Below are positions 27,455 through 36,550 of a stretch of 64,000 nucleotides of DNA, one piece after another. Under the pieces are notes generated by a model. It was given only the letters and a program-made list of their open reading frames with translations, had not been told where the DNA came from and did not search any database. The stretch comes from Lentibacillus siamensis (GTDB lineage Bacteria > Bacillota > Bacilli > Bacillales > Amphibacillaceae), in NCBI RefSeq assembly GCF_039522605.1, contig NZ_BAAADS010000001.1, forward strand, positions 186,001 to 250,000. Reading direction: 5' to 3'. A program made the position numbers and the translations under genes. How positions within the stretch are numbered: position 1 is the stretch's first letter; each line of letters begins with the position of its first letter.

Positions 27455-28618
27455 TCATGCTTCCTCCTTATACGCTACAACACCCCGGCAAATCGTGTAC
27501 TTAATCGTCATATTGTCATCAACCAGCAGAAGATCAGCATCTTTCCCTTCCTTAATGCTTCCCTTCCTGTTAAAGATGCCCAACTGTTTAGCCGGATTGG
27601 CTGCTGCCATTTTCACAATGTCACCGATTGTGACATCCGTCACCTGCAACATCTGCTGTGCTCCCTGATACATTTTTAGAATGCTCCCTGCCAATGTACC
27701 ATCCTTTAATACAGCACGGTCATCCGTTACCGCAACAGGCTGTCCTCCCAGTTCATAGTCACCCGCTTGCAAACACTTTGCACGCATTGCATCCGTGATT
27801 AAAATTAACCGTTCACTGCCCATGTTCGCATAAATCAGTTCAAGCATTTCCGGTGCAACATGAATCCCATCTGCAATCAGTTCGGCACGCAGTTTTTCCA
27901 ATTCAAATGCAGCGCCGACTGCACCAATATCACGATGGTGAATTCCTGTCATTGCATTGCAAAGGTGTGTTACTTGCCGCAGACCATGTGAAACAGCTTT
28001 TTTTATGCCCTCAAATCCTGCTGCCGTATGTCCTGCTGAAACATTGACCCCGGTGGCTGAAAGATTTCTGATAAACGTTCCATTTGGATCATGCTCGGGA
28101 GCCATCGTTATCGTTTTAATGCTGTCCCCCGAAAGTGCCTGCCATTTTCTGAACAAATCAAGGTCCGGCTGCAAAATATGTTCCAGCGGCTGGGCGCCTT
28201 TTTTACTTTTCTCAATAAACGGTCCTTCCAAATGCACCCCAACAACTTCAGCCTGTCCTGATTTCGAATGATAAGCCGCAATATTTTCAAGTGCCTGCTC
28301 GGTGTTTTCCTGCGACTGGGTAATCGTTGTAGCCAAGAAACCGGTAGTACCTTCTTCAGGTAATACACCGGCCATTGTATCAATCGCTTCTTCTGTCGCA
28401 TCCATAACATCAGCACCTGCCGCCCCGTGAATGTGACCATCGATAAAGCCAGGTATCAGATGAAGCCCCGTCCCGTCAATAATCTCAGCATCAGCTGGCG
28501 GACTCGATTCCGTGTGTATTTCTTTCATTTTATCATTTTCAATAAACAGTGATCCCTGGACAATCCCCTGATTTTCTGTATAAATAGCTGCGTTTTTAAT
28601 ATATAATCTGGTATTCAA
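27455..28618 (-). CDS. nagA: N-acetylglucosamine-6-phosphate deacetylase
   Basis: This 387-residue amidohydrolase removes the acetyl group from GlcNAc-6-phosphate, feeding nagB. The metal motif FIDGHIHGAAGAD, the VHLEGPF strand and the catalytic Asp in LITDAMRA are visible. It is the first gene of nagAB and may continue the transcript of the small gene at 28640. No NagR/YvoA-type regulator gene lies beside it and no operator was recognised. Confidence 0.96.
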   Translation of the reverse strand: MNTRLYIKNAAIYTENQGIVQGSLFIENDKMKEIHTESSPPADAEIIDGTGLHLIPGFIDGHIHGAAGADVMDATEEAIDTMAGVLPEEGTTGFLATTITQSQENTEQALENIAAYHSKSGQAEVVGVHLEGPFIEKSKKGAQPLEHILQPDLDLFRKWQALSGDSIKTITMAPEHDPNGTFIRNLSATGVNVSAGHTAAGFEGIKKAVSHGLRQVTHLCNAMTGIHHRDIGAVGAAFELEKLRAELIADGIHVAPEMLELIYANMGSERLILITDAMRAKCLQAGDYELGGQPVAVTDDRAVLKDGTLAGSILKMYQGAQQMLQVTDVTIGDIVKMAAANPAKQLGIFNRKGSIKEGKDADLLLVDDNMTIKYTICRGVVAYKEEA

Positions 28619-28639
28619 TAGATGTTCAATCCTTTTTAA

Positions 28640-28783
28640 TCACTTTACTTGAAAGCTGTTATTGTCAGCACCCAGTTCATGAATGAGTGCATTAATTAAT
28701 TCCTCTGACGATTGAAATTTGGCATTTTCTGTATCTTCAATAAGCTTTTCCAGCAAATGCTTAAATTTTTCCTGTTCTACCAT
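28640..28783 (-). CDS. Small 47-residue hypothetical protein upstream of nagA
   Basis: The frame starts ATG at 28783 with AAAAAGGCGGTATTGCAA upstream. It reads MVEQEKFKHLLEKLIEDTEN, then AKFQSSEELINALIHELG and a short tail, an amphipathic, acidic helical peptide. It lies 21 bases upstream of nagA on the same strand. I do not recognise it. Spacing and ribosome site support expression, but there is no homology evidence available here. Confidence 0.5.
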   Translation of the reverse strand: MVEQEKFKHLLEKLIEDTENAKFQSSEELINALIHELGADNNSFQVK

Positions 28784-28867
28784 TTGCAATACCGCCTTTT
28801 TAAAATTATACGCTAATCATACCATAAACACTCGAAAAAGGCTGTCGAATTATGTCGTTCTGCGTGA

Positions 28868-29377
28868 TTATCTGGTTAATTTTCCGTTTTTTTGCCGACG
28901 TTTTCTGTTCCGATTCCATACAATCAGAAATAATACTGCAGCCCCTGCTCCAATTCCATCAATAACAATATCACCCGCATACGGTGTCCGGTTCGCCGTA
29001 TAACTTTGATGGAATTCATCTGTAACAGCATATGTAATGGACAACAAATACGACACTTCCATAAGTTTCCAATGTGCACCTTTAACCGTTTTAACGAATG
29101 CCATGTAAAATAAACAAAGCAGGATGAAATATACACCAAAATGAGCACCTTTTCGGATAAAAAACTCAATCAGGCCATCAACACCCAACGCTTCCACACT
29201 TACTTCCGAATTATGATATGTAAATGACATCCATCCAACAAACGGTTCCAGAAACGATAAATTTAGGGCGTTCCCCAAAAATGGCTTGATATCCTGTTCC
29301 TCATATGGCTGTGCCGACGAATAAAAGATCACCCCCATCCATAACAAAGGAAAAAGCCAATATACAGATTTTTGCAC
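28868..29377 (-). CDS. VanZ-family membrane protein
   Basis: The GTG at 29377 is favoured as start because GGGAGGGTCAGCA precedes it; longer in-frame ATG starts lack this. The product of about 169 residues begins VQKSVYWLFPLLWMG and has four hydrophobic segments, with the VanZ signature of acidic, His and Gln residues in TDEFHQSYTANR and RKGAHFGVYF. VanZ proteins are linked to teicoplanin resistance in enterococci, but most chromosomal members have no known role. It ends in a basic tail (NRNRKRRQKNGKLTR). Confidence 0.85.
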   Translation of the reverse strand: MQKSVYWLFPLLWMGVIFYSSAQPYEEQDIKPFLGNALNLSFLEPFVGWMSFTYHNSEVSVEALGVDGLIEFFIRKGAHFGVYFILLCLFYMAFVKTVKGAHWKLMEVSYLLSITYAVTDEFHQSYTANRTPYAGDIVIDGIGAGAAVLFLIVWNRNRKRRQKNGKLTR

Positions 29378-29448
29378 TGCTGACCCTCCCATCACCGCAA
29401 AACCCAAACAGCAAAAAACCGCAAGCCCGGCAGCTGTACGGTCAGCTC

Positions 29449-29781
29449 TTACTTATCCTGTTCTTTTCTCCATTTTGTAAATTCAAGATAATCCTTAAAC
29501 TGTTCCTTGCTGACACCCGAATCCATTGCTTCCCGCACAATTTCAATCCATTCACCGTCCAGTTCCCCTCTATTATTCTCCTGTTCATCATTACGAATCA
29601 AATCATTCACGGAGACATCCAGTACAGCACTTATTTTTTCCATAAATTGGATAGAAGGATTTGACTGAAGATTCCGCTCAATGGAACTCAAATATGATTT
29701 AGCCACACCAGCCCGCTCGGCCAGTTCGGAAATAGACATCTTTTTAGCCTTGCGCAATCGTTTTATTGTTTCACCTATCAC
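29449..29781 (-). CDS. sinR: SinR-like biofilm master repressor
   Basis: The GTG at 29781 (VIGETIKRLRKAKKMSIS) is favoured, with AGAAGGTG six bases upstream; an earlier GTG at 29790 is possible. The 110-residue product matches SinR throughout: an HTH domain (SELAERAGVAKSYLSSIERN and PSIQFMEKISAVLDVSVNDL) and the C-terminal multimerisation/SinI-binding segment (GEWIEIVREAMDSGVSKEQF, then YLEFTKWRK). SinR represses matrix genes in B. subtilis. It sits downstream of a sinI homologue, the normal order. Confidence 0.92.
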   Translation of the reverse strand: MIGETIKRLRKAKKMSISELAERAGVAKSYLSSIERNLQSNPSIQFMEKISAVLDVSVNDLIRNDEQENNRGELDGEWIEIVREAMDSGVSKEQFKDYLEFTKWRKEQDK

Positions 29782-29854
29782 GTAATACACCTTCTTTCAG
29801 ACAAAGTATACCATAAAAAGGTGTATGGTTCTATATAATGTACAGTTTTATCCA

Positions 29855-29986
29855 TCATCGGTTTTTCCGCTGCACTTCTGTCAGGAACTGCCTTATTTCT
29901 TCTATAGTCAACCCCAATGTTTTAGCCGATTTGATCAACTCAAACCACTCATCATCTAAAACAACTTGTTTTACCGGACTTTGCAT
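29855..29986 (-). CDS. sinI: SinI-like anti-repressor (43 residues)
   Basis: The frame starts ATG at 29986 after AGGGAGGAATACTGA and reads MQSPVKQVVLDDEWFELIKS, then AKTLGLTIEEIRQFL and a basic end. The D-x-E-W-x-x-L-x-x-x-A-K and TIEEIRxFL pattern is that of SinI, which mimics the SinR C-terminal helix and disrupts the SinR tetramer. The pairing with sinR 70 bases downstream supports this strongly. The gene is easily missed because of size. Confidence 0.88.
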   Translation of the reverse strand: MQSPVKQVVLDDEWFELIKSAKTLGLTIEEIRQFLTEVQRKNR

Positions 29987-30073
29987 TCAGTATTCCTCCC
30001 TAATTATTTCGTGTGCAGACAACAATTCTGATTCTTAATACCCAATACTTTAATCCTGGCCTTTAATCAAATT

Positions 30074-30118
30074 GTTCTCAAATAAGAACTATAATACTAC
30101 TTTACTACTACTATACAA
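30074..30118 (-). promoter_or_regulatory. sinI promoter with SinR-type operator
   Basis: GTTCTCAAATAAGAAC (30074-30089) is an inverted pair of GTTCTYA half-sites, close to the SinR consensus GTTCTYT. On the minus strand, TTGTAT (30118-30113), 16 bases and TATTAT (30096-30091) form a sigma-A promoter, which puts the operator over the transcription start. This suggests autorepression by SinR. Confidence 0.65.
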
Positions 30119-30346
30119 TAGTTGCAATACATTTTGGGTGTCTTCTTTTGTCAAATATCAACTAGTTTTGTGTATGACTGGGAAATAATTGCCGATATAG
30201 GTCTAATGTCTTGCTTTTCATTATATCGAACAAAAATGTTTGCCGATTCCAAAACTGTATCTGCACAAATAACGGAAAAACACATGTTTTTTCAGGCGGA
30301 AAATGATATGATAATAATAGATTTTCAGATAGTGGAGGGGGTCATT

Positions 30347-32371
30347 ATGAAAAAGGTTATACTGCTGTTCCCTGTCCTATTGGTACTGTTGCTTTCCGCA
30401 TGCTCGGAAGATGAAATTACCCCGCAGGAGCGGTTTGATAAATATGTGAGCCATTGGAACCAGCAGGAATTCAGTAAAATGTACGATATGTCTGCGGAAA
30501 AATCGACTGAAAAATATCCAACAAAGGATTATGTGAAAAGGTATAAAGATATTTACGGAGATCTTAACATCAACAACCTGAAAATTTCCTATGAGAAACT
30601 TTCAGACAAACAAATAGAAAAAGCGATGGAAAAAGGGAAAGCTACTATCCCTTTTACAGTAAAAATGGATACTGTTGCAGGTCCTGTTAACTTTGATTAT
30701 AAAGCTACATTGGTTAAAGAAGGCGAAGAGGACAAAGAGAACTGGTATGTTAAATGGAATCCCGGTTTTATTTTCCCGGCAATTAAAAATGGCGGAAAGA
30801 TTGGACTGGAAACGGAAGAGCCTCGCCGCGGCGAAATCCTGGGCCGCAACCGAATGCCACTTGCCATTAATGATGTTGTTTACGAGATTGGTATTGTTCC
30901 CGGGAAGCTTGGTTCGAACGCCAGCCAGCAAAAACAACAGATAGCTGAACTGCTCAATATATCGGTTGAATCAATCAACAACAGTATTAATGCCGATTGG
31001 GTAAAACCTGGCATGTTTGTACCGATCAAAAAGGTATCAAAAAACAATGATAATCTATTGAACCAGTTATTTGAACTAAGCTCCGTCGTGAAAAGGGATG
31101 TAACGGGAAGAGTATATCCATACGGCAAAGCCACTGCACACCTGGTCGGATATGTAGGGAAAATTACTGCAGAAGAACTGAAAAAACGTGATTCCAAAGT
31201 CTACAGTCCAAATGATATGATTGGAAAACGCGGTCTTGAACAACTTTTTGATAAACGTCTAAAAGGTGAAGAGGGAGTTAAAATAACCGTCACGAATAAG
31301 AACGGTGAAACAACTGTTATTGCGGAAAAGCCGGTAAAAGACGGCGAAAATATTGTAACAACAATTAATGCCGAATTACAGAAGCGAATTTTCCAGAGCT
31401 ATAACGGGGAAGCCGGTACCGCGGCAGCGATAGATCCAAAGACCGGTGAGACACTGGCACTTGTCAGCAGTCCCTCTTTTAACCCAAACGATTTTTTATA
31501 TGGTATTTCCCAATCCAAATTGGATGAACTGCAAAACAATCCAAAAAAGCCATTGATCAATCGATTTTCGGCAACATTTACACCGGGATCAGTGATTAAA
31601 CCAGTAACAGCGGCAATCGGATTAGATAATGGGACCATCAAACCTGGAGAAGGTATTGAAATAAACGGTCTTACCTGGAGCGGAGGTGAGGGTTGGGGTG
31701 ATTATGAAGTTACCCGTGTATCCACGTCCAGCCAGCCAGTTGACGTCACGGATGCCCTGATTCGATCCGACAACATTTATTTTGCAATGCAGGCAGTTGA
31801 GATGGGGTCCGAAAAATATGTGAAAGGCATGAAACAATTTGGCTTTGGTAAGGAATTGCCTTTTAAATATCCGATCCAGAAATCAACGATATCATCGAGC
31901 GGAAGTATAGATGATGAAGTTCTGCTTGCAAATTCAAGTTACGGACAAGGCGAATTGCAGGTAAGTGCATTGCATCTGGCAATGACGTATACACCGATTC
32001 TGAACAAAGGAAATATGATAAAACCGACTTTACTTGCTGACGCTAAAGATGGTCAGGTATGGAAAAAGAATTTAATCACCACGAAGCAAGTAAATCTTCT
32101 GCAGAAAGCATTGCGGAAGGTCGTATCATCACCAAAAGGAACAGCAAACGGGGCACAGCAGGCGGACTTCCCAATTGCTGGTAAAACAGGTACGGCTGAA
32201 TTGAAAAAGACACTTGAGCAGGAATCAGGTGCAGAAAACGGCTGGTTTGTCGGTTACCCATCGAAGTCAAAAGATATTCTGATTTCCATGATGGTCGAAC
32301 ATACTGAAGATGATGGCGGCAGCAGCTATGTAGTAGATAAAGTCACAAACATTTTGATGGATACAAAATAA
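30347..32371 (+). CDS. pbpC: Class B penicillin-binding lipoprotein (PBP3/PbpC-like)
   Basis: The start ATG at 30347 follows GTGGAGGGGGTCATT. The 674-residue product begins with a lipobox (LLSACSED), then an NTF2-like MecA_N domain (to about 145), a PBP dimerisation domain and the transpeptidase. The active-site triad is intact: SVIK (in PGSVIKPV), SDN (IRSDNIYFA) and KTG (AGKTGTAEL). This is the MecA/PBP3 architecture, so it cross-links peptidoglycan outside the cell and might have low beta-lactam affinity. The name pbpC follows B. subtilis PBP3; resistance is not claimed. Confidence 0.88.
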   Translation: MKKVILLFPVLLVLLLSACSEDEITPQERFDKYVSHWNQQEFSKMYDMSAEKSTEKYPTKDYVKRYKDIYGDLNINNLKISYEKLSDKQIEKAMEKGKATIPFTVKMDTVAGPVNFDYKATLVKEGEEDKENWYVKWNPGFIFPAIKNGGKIGLETEEPRRGEILGRNRMPLAINDVVYEIGIVPGKLGSNASQQKQQIAELLNISVESINNSINADWVKPGMFVPIKKVSKNNDNLLNQLFELSSVVKRDVTGRVYPYGKATAHLVGYVGKITAEELKKRDSKVYSPNDMIGKRGLEQLFDKRLKGEEGVKITVTNKNGETTVIAEKPVKDGENIVTTINAELQKRIFQSYNGEAGTAAAIDPKTGETLALVSSPSFNPNDFLYGISQSKLDELQNNPKKPLINRFSATFTPGSVIKPVTAAIGLDNGTIKPGEGIEINGLTWSGGEGWGDYEVTRVSTSSQPVDVTDALIRSDNIYFAMQAVEMGSEKYVKGMKQFGFGKELPFKYPIQKSTISSSGSIDDEVLLANSSYGQGELQVSALHLAMTYTPILNKGNMIKPTLLADAKDGQVWKKNLITTKQVNLLQKALRKVVSSPKGTANGAQQADFPIAGKTGTAELKKTLEQESGAENGWFVGYPSKSKDILISMMVEHTEDDGGSSYVVDKVTNILMDTK

Positions 32372-32381
32372 CGTGCATTGA

Positions 32382-32429
32382 AAAACTTCGGCATTCGTCC
32401 CGTCTAAAACGAGTGTCGAAGTTTCTTTA
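32382..32429 (+). terminator. Hairpin terminator after the PBP gene
   Basis: AAACTTCGGCATTCG and CGAGTGTCGAAGTTT form a long stem followed by CTTTAT. It is related to the hairpin repeat at 9592-9640. Confidence 0.75.
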
Positions 32430-32480
32430 TAATCAACCACAACCCCTTGTTTTTAAAAACACCCCTTTATGGCAAGAACA

Positions 32481-32845
32481 AAAGCGGAAGCGCCCGTTTA
32501 GCGACGTACAAACTGTGCCCGCGCATCGCGGGTAGGTCGGCGTTGCTGCGCAAAGCGGCGGTTTTAGCCGATCTTCCTTAAATGAGATAAAGGAAACACG
32601 CCCCTTCATAGGGGTGTGTCGACGTTGGCCGCAAAGGCCGGTTTTAGTCGGCCTTCCTTANNNNNNNNNNNNNNNNNNNNNNNNNNNNNNNNNNNNNNNN
32701 NNNNNNNNNNNNNNNNNNCAAGTCTTCTTTATCGTAGTGAGGAAGTGTGAAGTTTGCTAGTCGCTGGGCGCTGGAGCTGGACGTGGCTGATTAGGAGCAA
32801 GTGCATTATCCACATCTACAAAATTTTATAAATTTCCTAGGCAAT
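32481..32845. repeat. Long dispersed repeat, copy 1, with nested repeat and assembly gap
   Basis: The element starts AAAGCGGAAGCGCCCGTTTA and shares blocks with 46093-46363: GACGTACAAACTG, ATGAGATAAAGGAAACACG, then after the gap CAAGTCTTCTTTATCGTAGT and GCTGGGCGCTGGAG, continuing to an AT-rich end with TTTCCTAxGCAA. Between blocks this copy carries two versions of a second small repeat (32540-32579 and 32618-32660; GTCGxCGTTGxxGC, GGTTTTAGxCG and CTTCCTTA). No frame is coding. Confidence 0.8.
32661..32718. other. Assembly gap of 58 N
   Basis: The run of N lies inside the dispersed repeat, right after a nested copy of the second repeat. Short-read assembly commonly breaks at such repeats. The true missing length is unknown. 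Confidence 0.99.
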
Positions 32846-32874
32846 AAAAAAAGTCACCCCAAAAAGGATGACTT
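32845..32874 (-). terminator. Terminator of the OPT transporter gene
   Basis: On the minus strand AAGTCATCC, TTTTTGG and GGTGACTT form a stem followed by TTTTTTTATT, just after the stop codon. Confidence 0.88.
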
Positions 32875-32892
32875 ACAACACGGGAAATTAAC

Positions 32893-34773
32893 TTATTTCG
32901 TTGTTTTCTTATTCGCTGTGCGGAACAGATACCAAGTAACCAGTGCAAAGGCAATCAGTGACACAATCGGCCCAAAGAAAGTCTCTGACGGCATGGTAAT
33001 TCCCGCCGTTACAGCAATTGCAACAAACACACCCATCAATGCTTCACCAGCAATATAACCGGATGCAAGCAGTATTCCCCGCTCATTTTTCTCTTTAAAT
33101 TCTTCTTTATTTTTAGTAATTCGTTTGATAATTCCATGCACAAGACCTCCAACCATAATCGGAGAGGTTAGATGAATCGGCAAATATAATCCTACTGCAA
33201 AAGGAAGTGAACCTATTCCAAACAATTCAACGGTTGCAGCAGCAGCGGCACCAATGAAAATCAGATTCCATGGAAGATTTCCCTCCATGATACCTTCAAC
33301 TACCATTGACATAAGAACTGCCTGTGGCGCGGGTAATTCCGAAGACCCGAATCCGTATGCATTATCAAGTAAAATCAGAATGAATCCGATGACAATACTT
33401 GTAATTAACACACCATAAAGCTGAGCAATCTGCTGCCATTTTGGTGTCGCTCCAACGATATAACCTGTTTTCAGATCCTGGGATGTATCACCAGCTATTG
33501 CAGCTGCGATACAGACTACGGACCCTATCGTGATAGCAGTTATCATTCCGGCTTCACCCGTATGTCCTATTGCAGCAAGAACTAATGAAATAAAAATAAG
33601 CGCTCCGATTGTCATTCCGGAAACAGGGTTGGATGAACTGCCGACAATACCAACAATCCTGGATGACACAGTAACAAAAAAGAAACCAAAAATGAACAGC
33701 AGGAGAGCACCAATAATCCCCAAATTTATGGTTGGATAAAACATAAGAATACCCATGAACACAACAGTTAACACCACAATTAACGTATAGGGAATATCCT
33801 TGTCGGTTCGCAGGTCACCCGTCTCACCGGCAGAAGAAAATCCTCTTATGGAACCGCTGAATGAGGAAATAATGGTAGGAAGCGTCTTCAGCAATCCCAC
33901 AATACCTCCAAATGCAACAGCGCCGGCACCGATATAACGCAGATAGTTATTCCAAATATCATGAAAGCCCATTTCACCTATCGGAACTTCCCCCGGATAA
34001 ATTGGCGTCGTGGCAAATTCACCGATATAACTTATCAGCGGAATAATTCCCAACCAGCCAAGCACACCACCGGCGAACATAATTCCGGCAATACGCGGAC
34101 CAATGATATATCCGACGGCAAGCAGCGCAGGCATAACATCCATACCGATTGCGGCGTTTTTAAATTTATAAATTTCCCATTCGACTGAGGATGGAAATGC
34201 TTTTACAGCATCAGTTAAAAATTTGAATGCTGCACCGATTCCTAGCCCGCCAAACACCAGCTTGGCCCCTTTGCCGCCTTCTTCTCCAGCATGTAAAACT
34301 TCAGCACAAGCAGTACCTTCCGGATATGGCAGTGTTTCATGTTCCTGAACAATTAACGCACGCCGGAGCGGGATCATCAGGACAACCCCTAAAATACCAC
34401 CAGCTAAAGCTATGATAGCGATTGTTGTGAGACTTGGTTCAAGCTGCCAGATAAACAATGCAGGCAACGTAAAAATAACACCCGCTGCAAGAGACTCACC
34501 AGTCGATGTAATGGTCTGTACGATGTTGTTCTCAAGAATGGATGTCCGCTTCATAATGATTCGCAATACAGCCATTGAAATAACAGCCGCTGGAATCGAT
34601 GCGGAAACTGTCATACCTACAATTAGCCCCAAATAAGCATTGGCAGCGCCGAATATGATGGCAAGAATCGCACCAACAATCATCGAAACAATTGTAAACT
34701 CAGGCGGGTTCTTGGATGCCGGGATATACGGCTTAAACCCAGTACTCGAGTCTTCTTTTGACACTCTAAACAC
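32893..34773 (-). CDS. OPT-family oligopeptide transporter
   Basis: This 626-residue integral membrane protein has about 14-16 hydrophobic segments and OPT-family features such as NAYLGLIVGMTVSASIPAA at the N-terminus and SQDLKTGYIVGATP in the second half. OPT members use ion gradients to import peptides or metal-siderophore complexes; the substrate here is unknown. It stands alone with its own terminator. The C-terminus ends in a lysine-rich tail (RTANKKTTK). Confidence 0.9.
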   Translation of the reverse strand: MFRVSKEDSSTGFKPYIPASKNPPEFTIVSMIVGAILAIIFGAANAYLGLIVGMTVSASIPAAVISMAVLRIIMKRTSILENNIVQTITSTGESLAAGVIFTLPALFIWQLEPSLTTIAIIALAGGILGVVLMIPLRRALIVQEHETLPYPEGTACAEVLHAGEEGGKGAKLVFGGLGIGAAFKFLTDAVKAFPSSVEWEIYKFKNAAIGMDVMPALLAVGYIIGPRIAGIMFAGGVLGWLGIIPLISYIGEFATTPIYPGEVPIGEMGFHDIWNNYLRYIGAGAVAFGGIVGLLKTLPTIISSFSGSIRGFSSAGETGDLRTDKDIPYTLIVVLTVVFMGILMFYPTINLGIIGALLLFIFGFFFVTVSSRIVGIVGSSSNPVSGMTIGALIFISLVLAAIGHTGEAGMITAITIGSVVCIAAAIAGDTSQDLKTGYIVGATPKWQQIAQLYGVLITSIVIGFILILLDNAYGFGSSELPAPQAVLMSMVVEGIMEGNLPWNLIFIGAAAAATVELFGIGSLPFAVGLYLPIHLTSPIMVGGLVHGIIKRITKNKEEFKEKNERGILLASGYIAGEALMGVFVAIAVTAGITMPSETFFGPIVSLIAFALVTWYLFRTANKKTTK

Positions 34774-34909
34774 CTACCTTTTGAATTTTCATGTTGGTCG
34801 TGAAGCATGTCCCTTCACTTTTATACTCCCATAAAACGACAATATTATTGCATAACATTATCAGCCACTAGAATACCACAAACGCAGTTCCAATTTAAAA
34901 CTTTTTTAA

Positions 34910-34947
34910 CAAACAAGAACCCCTGCAACAGTAAACAGAGGTTCTTC
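34910..34947 (-). terminator. Terminator of the AhpD-like gene
   Basis: On the minus strand GAACCTCTG and CAGGGGTTC form a stem followed by TTGTTTG. It is a moderate T run. Confidence 0.65.
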
Positions 34948-34955
34948 TTTGTTGG

Positions 34956-35411
34956 TCACTTTTTCGGCTGATATTTCCCGGGAACCGCCCGCATCGTGAT
35001 TGCCAGGCGATTCCAGCTGTTTATGGTGTTAATCGCGTAGACAAGATCAACAAAATCCTTTTCATCGAAAAATTCACGTACATTATCATATAAATCATCC
35101 GAAACATCTTGCGTGGCAATTTCAGTAATAACTTCCGTCAGTTCCAATGCCGAACGTTCCCTGGCGGTATAATAATCCGTTTCTCGCCATGCATTCAATC
35201 CGTACAACCGCTGCTCGGTTTCACCGTTTGCCCGAGCATCTTTTGTATGCATGTCCAAACAAAATGCGCAGCCGTTAATTTGTGATGCGCGTGTCTTAAC
35301 CAACTCCAGCAGTGTCTGGTCCAGGTTTGTCGACTTCATATACTTTTCGAAACCGACCATCAGCTGCATTGCTTCAGGTGCAATAGAATAGTAATTCAAA
35401 CGTGCCTCCAC
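34956..35411 (-). CDS. Carboxymuconolactone decarboxylase/AhpD-like protein
   Basis: The GTG at 35411 (VEARLNYYSIAPEAMQLM) has GGAGGGGATATAA upstream. The 151-residue protein carries the AhpD-type redox motif CAFCLDMHTKDAR, a CxxC followed by His, plus the C-terminal AINTINSWNRLAI. Such proteins act as thiol-disulfide peroxidase reductases; the substrate is unknown. It is monocistronic. Confidence 0.88.
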   Translation of the reverse strand: MEARLNYYSIAPEAMQLMVGFEKYMKSTNLDQTLLELVKTRASQINGCAFCLDMHTKDARANGETEQRLYGLNAWRETDYYTARERSALELTEVITEIATQDVSDDLYDNVREFFDEKDFVDLVYAINTINSWNRLAITMRAVPGKYQPKK

Positions 35412-35565
35412 TTATATCCCCTCCATTATTTTATCCCTCCATTTCATTCTATTCTTTTTGACTAAGGAAACAAAAAAGATTGCTTCAAATTTGAAACTAT
35501 TTGGTCATTGGACCGTACATTATATTATTGGAATTTAACAACATTCACCTGGGAGGAGAGCAAAG

Positions 35566-36510
35566 ATGAAAAAAGTATTGTTATCTTCATTAATTGTTTT
35601 CTTGATGTTTCTGGCAGCTTGTGGTCAATCGGGAAACAGTAGTGGAAGCGGAAGTGGTGCCGGCGATGAAAAGCCAAAAAAAGAGAAGGAACTAACAGCT
35701 TTGCAGATTATAGAGAAATCTGCTAACGAAATGCAGAACTGGCCGGGAATGAAATATTCAATGGATGTAAACCAGGATATCACTGCGGCAAAAGGTGATC
35801 AGACGCAATCCATAAAAACACAAATGAACATGGATACAAAAATGCAAATGGATCCGATGTCCATGTATATGAGTGGCCAAACCAAGGCAAACGGACAAAC
35901 TATCCCGGTGGAGAATTATTACGTTGATGGTACTTTGTACACAAAAACACCACAACAAAGCTGGATAGGAATCAAAGGAATGAATCTGGAACAACTGCAA
36001 AAACAAAGCCAAAGCAAAGATCCTTCAAAAACACTGAAACAATTTAAGAACATTCTGGATCAACTTTCCAATAACGATAAATCCGATAAATTCGTTAAAA
36101 TGAAAAAACAGGATGACATGTATGTAATTACAATGGATTTAAATGAAGATGCTTCCCAAAAAGTATTAGAACAAGGGTTGAAACAAGTTAAAGATTCTAT
36201 GAGTTCACTGAAACAACTGGGGATTGCAAAGTCTTTAAATAACATCAAGATCAAACATCTAAAACAAACATTTTACATTGATCAGGAAACTTTTGAACAG
36301 CAAAAAATGAAGCAGCAAATGAAAATGGAAATGCCGATGAACGATATCAAGATGACCATTGATCAGGATATGACCATGGAAATTACCGGAAAAGTTGATG
36401 AGGCAATTACCATTCCGCAAAAGATCAAGAAAAACGCGAAGACCATTTCAATAGAACAGCTTCAAAAGTTGCAGCAGAAACAACAGAAACAGCAGAAACA
36501 ACCTAAATAA
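35566..36510 (+). CDS. DUF6612-like lipoprotein
   Basis: The ATG follows GGGAGGAGAGCAAAG. The 314-residue product has the lipobox LAACGQ, a Ser/Gly spacer, then a long beta-rich domain with many Met and Gln (MDTKMQMDPMSMYMSG). It ends in a Gln/Lys repeat (QKQQKQQKQPK). The fold resembles LolA/LppX-like lipid-binding lipoproteins (family DUF6612 in my recollection). The function is unknown. Its own terminator follows directly. Confidence 0.75.
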   Translation: MKKVLLSSLIVFLMFLAACGQSGNSSGSGSGAGDEKPKKEKELTALQIIEKSANEMQNWPGMKYSMDVNQDITAAKGDQTQSIKTQMNMDTKMQMDPMSMYMSGQTKANGQTIPVENYYVDGTLYTKTPQQSWIGIKGMNLEQLQKQSQSKDPSKTLKQFKNILDQLSNNDKSDKFVKMKKQDDMYVITMDLNEDASQKVLEQGLKQVKDSMSSLKQLGIAKSLNNIKIKHLKQTFYIDQETFEQQKMKQQMKMEMPMNDIKMTIDQDMTMEITGKVDEAITIPQKIKKNAKTISIEQLQKLQQKQQKQQKQPK

Positions 36511-36513
36511 TAT

Positions 36514-36550
36514 AAAGAGGATGGGACCCATAAATCCCATCCTCTTTTTT
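36514..36550. terminator. Bidirectional terminator between convergent genes
   Basis: AAAGAGGATGGGA, CCCATAAA and TCCCATCCTCTTTTTT form a strong hairpin with T or A runs on both sides. It ends the lipoprotein gene and the convergent IDEAL-domain gene. Confidence 0.88.

Noticed and set aside
30230..30250. CGAACAAAAATGTTTG upstream of the PBP gene as an SOS box
   Set aside because: The half-sites are separated by six bases instead of four, so it does not fit the LexA palindrome.
32893..34773. Secondary transporter assignment of OPT gene to a specific siderophore
   Set aside because: Nothing in the neighbourhood indicates a substrate, so only the family is reported.
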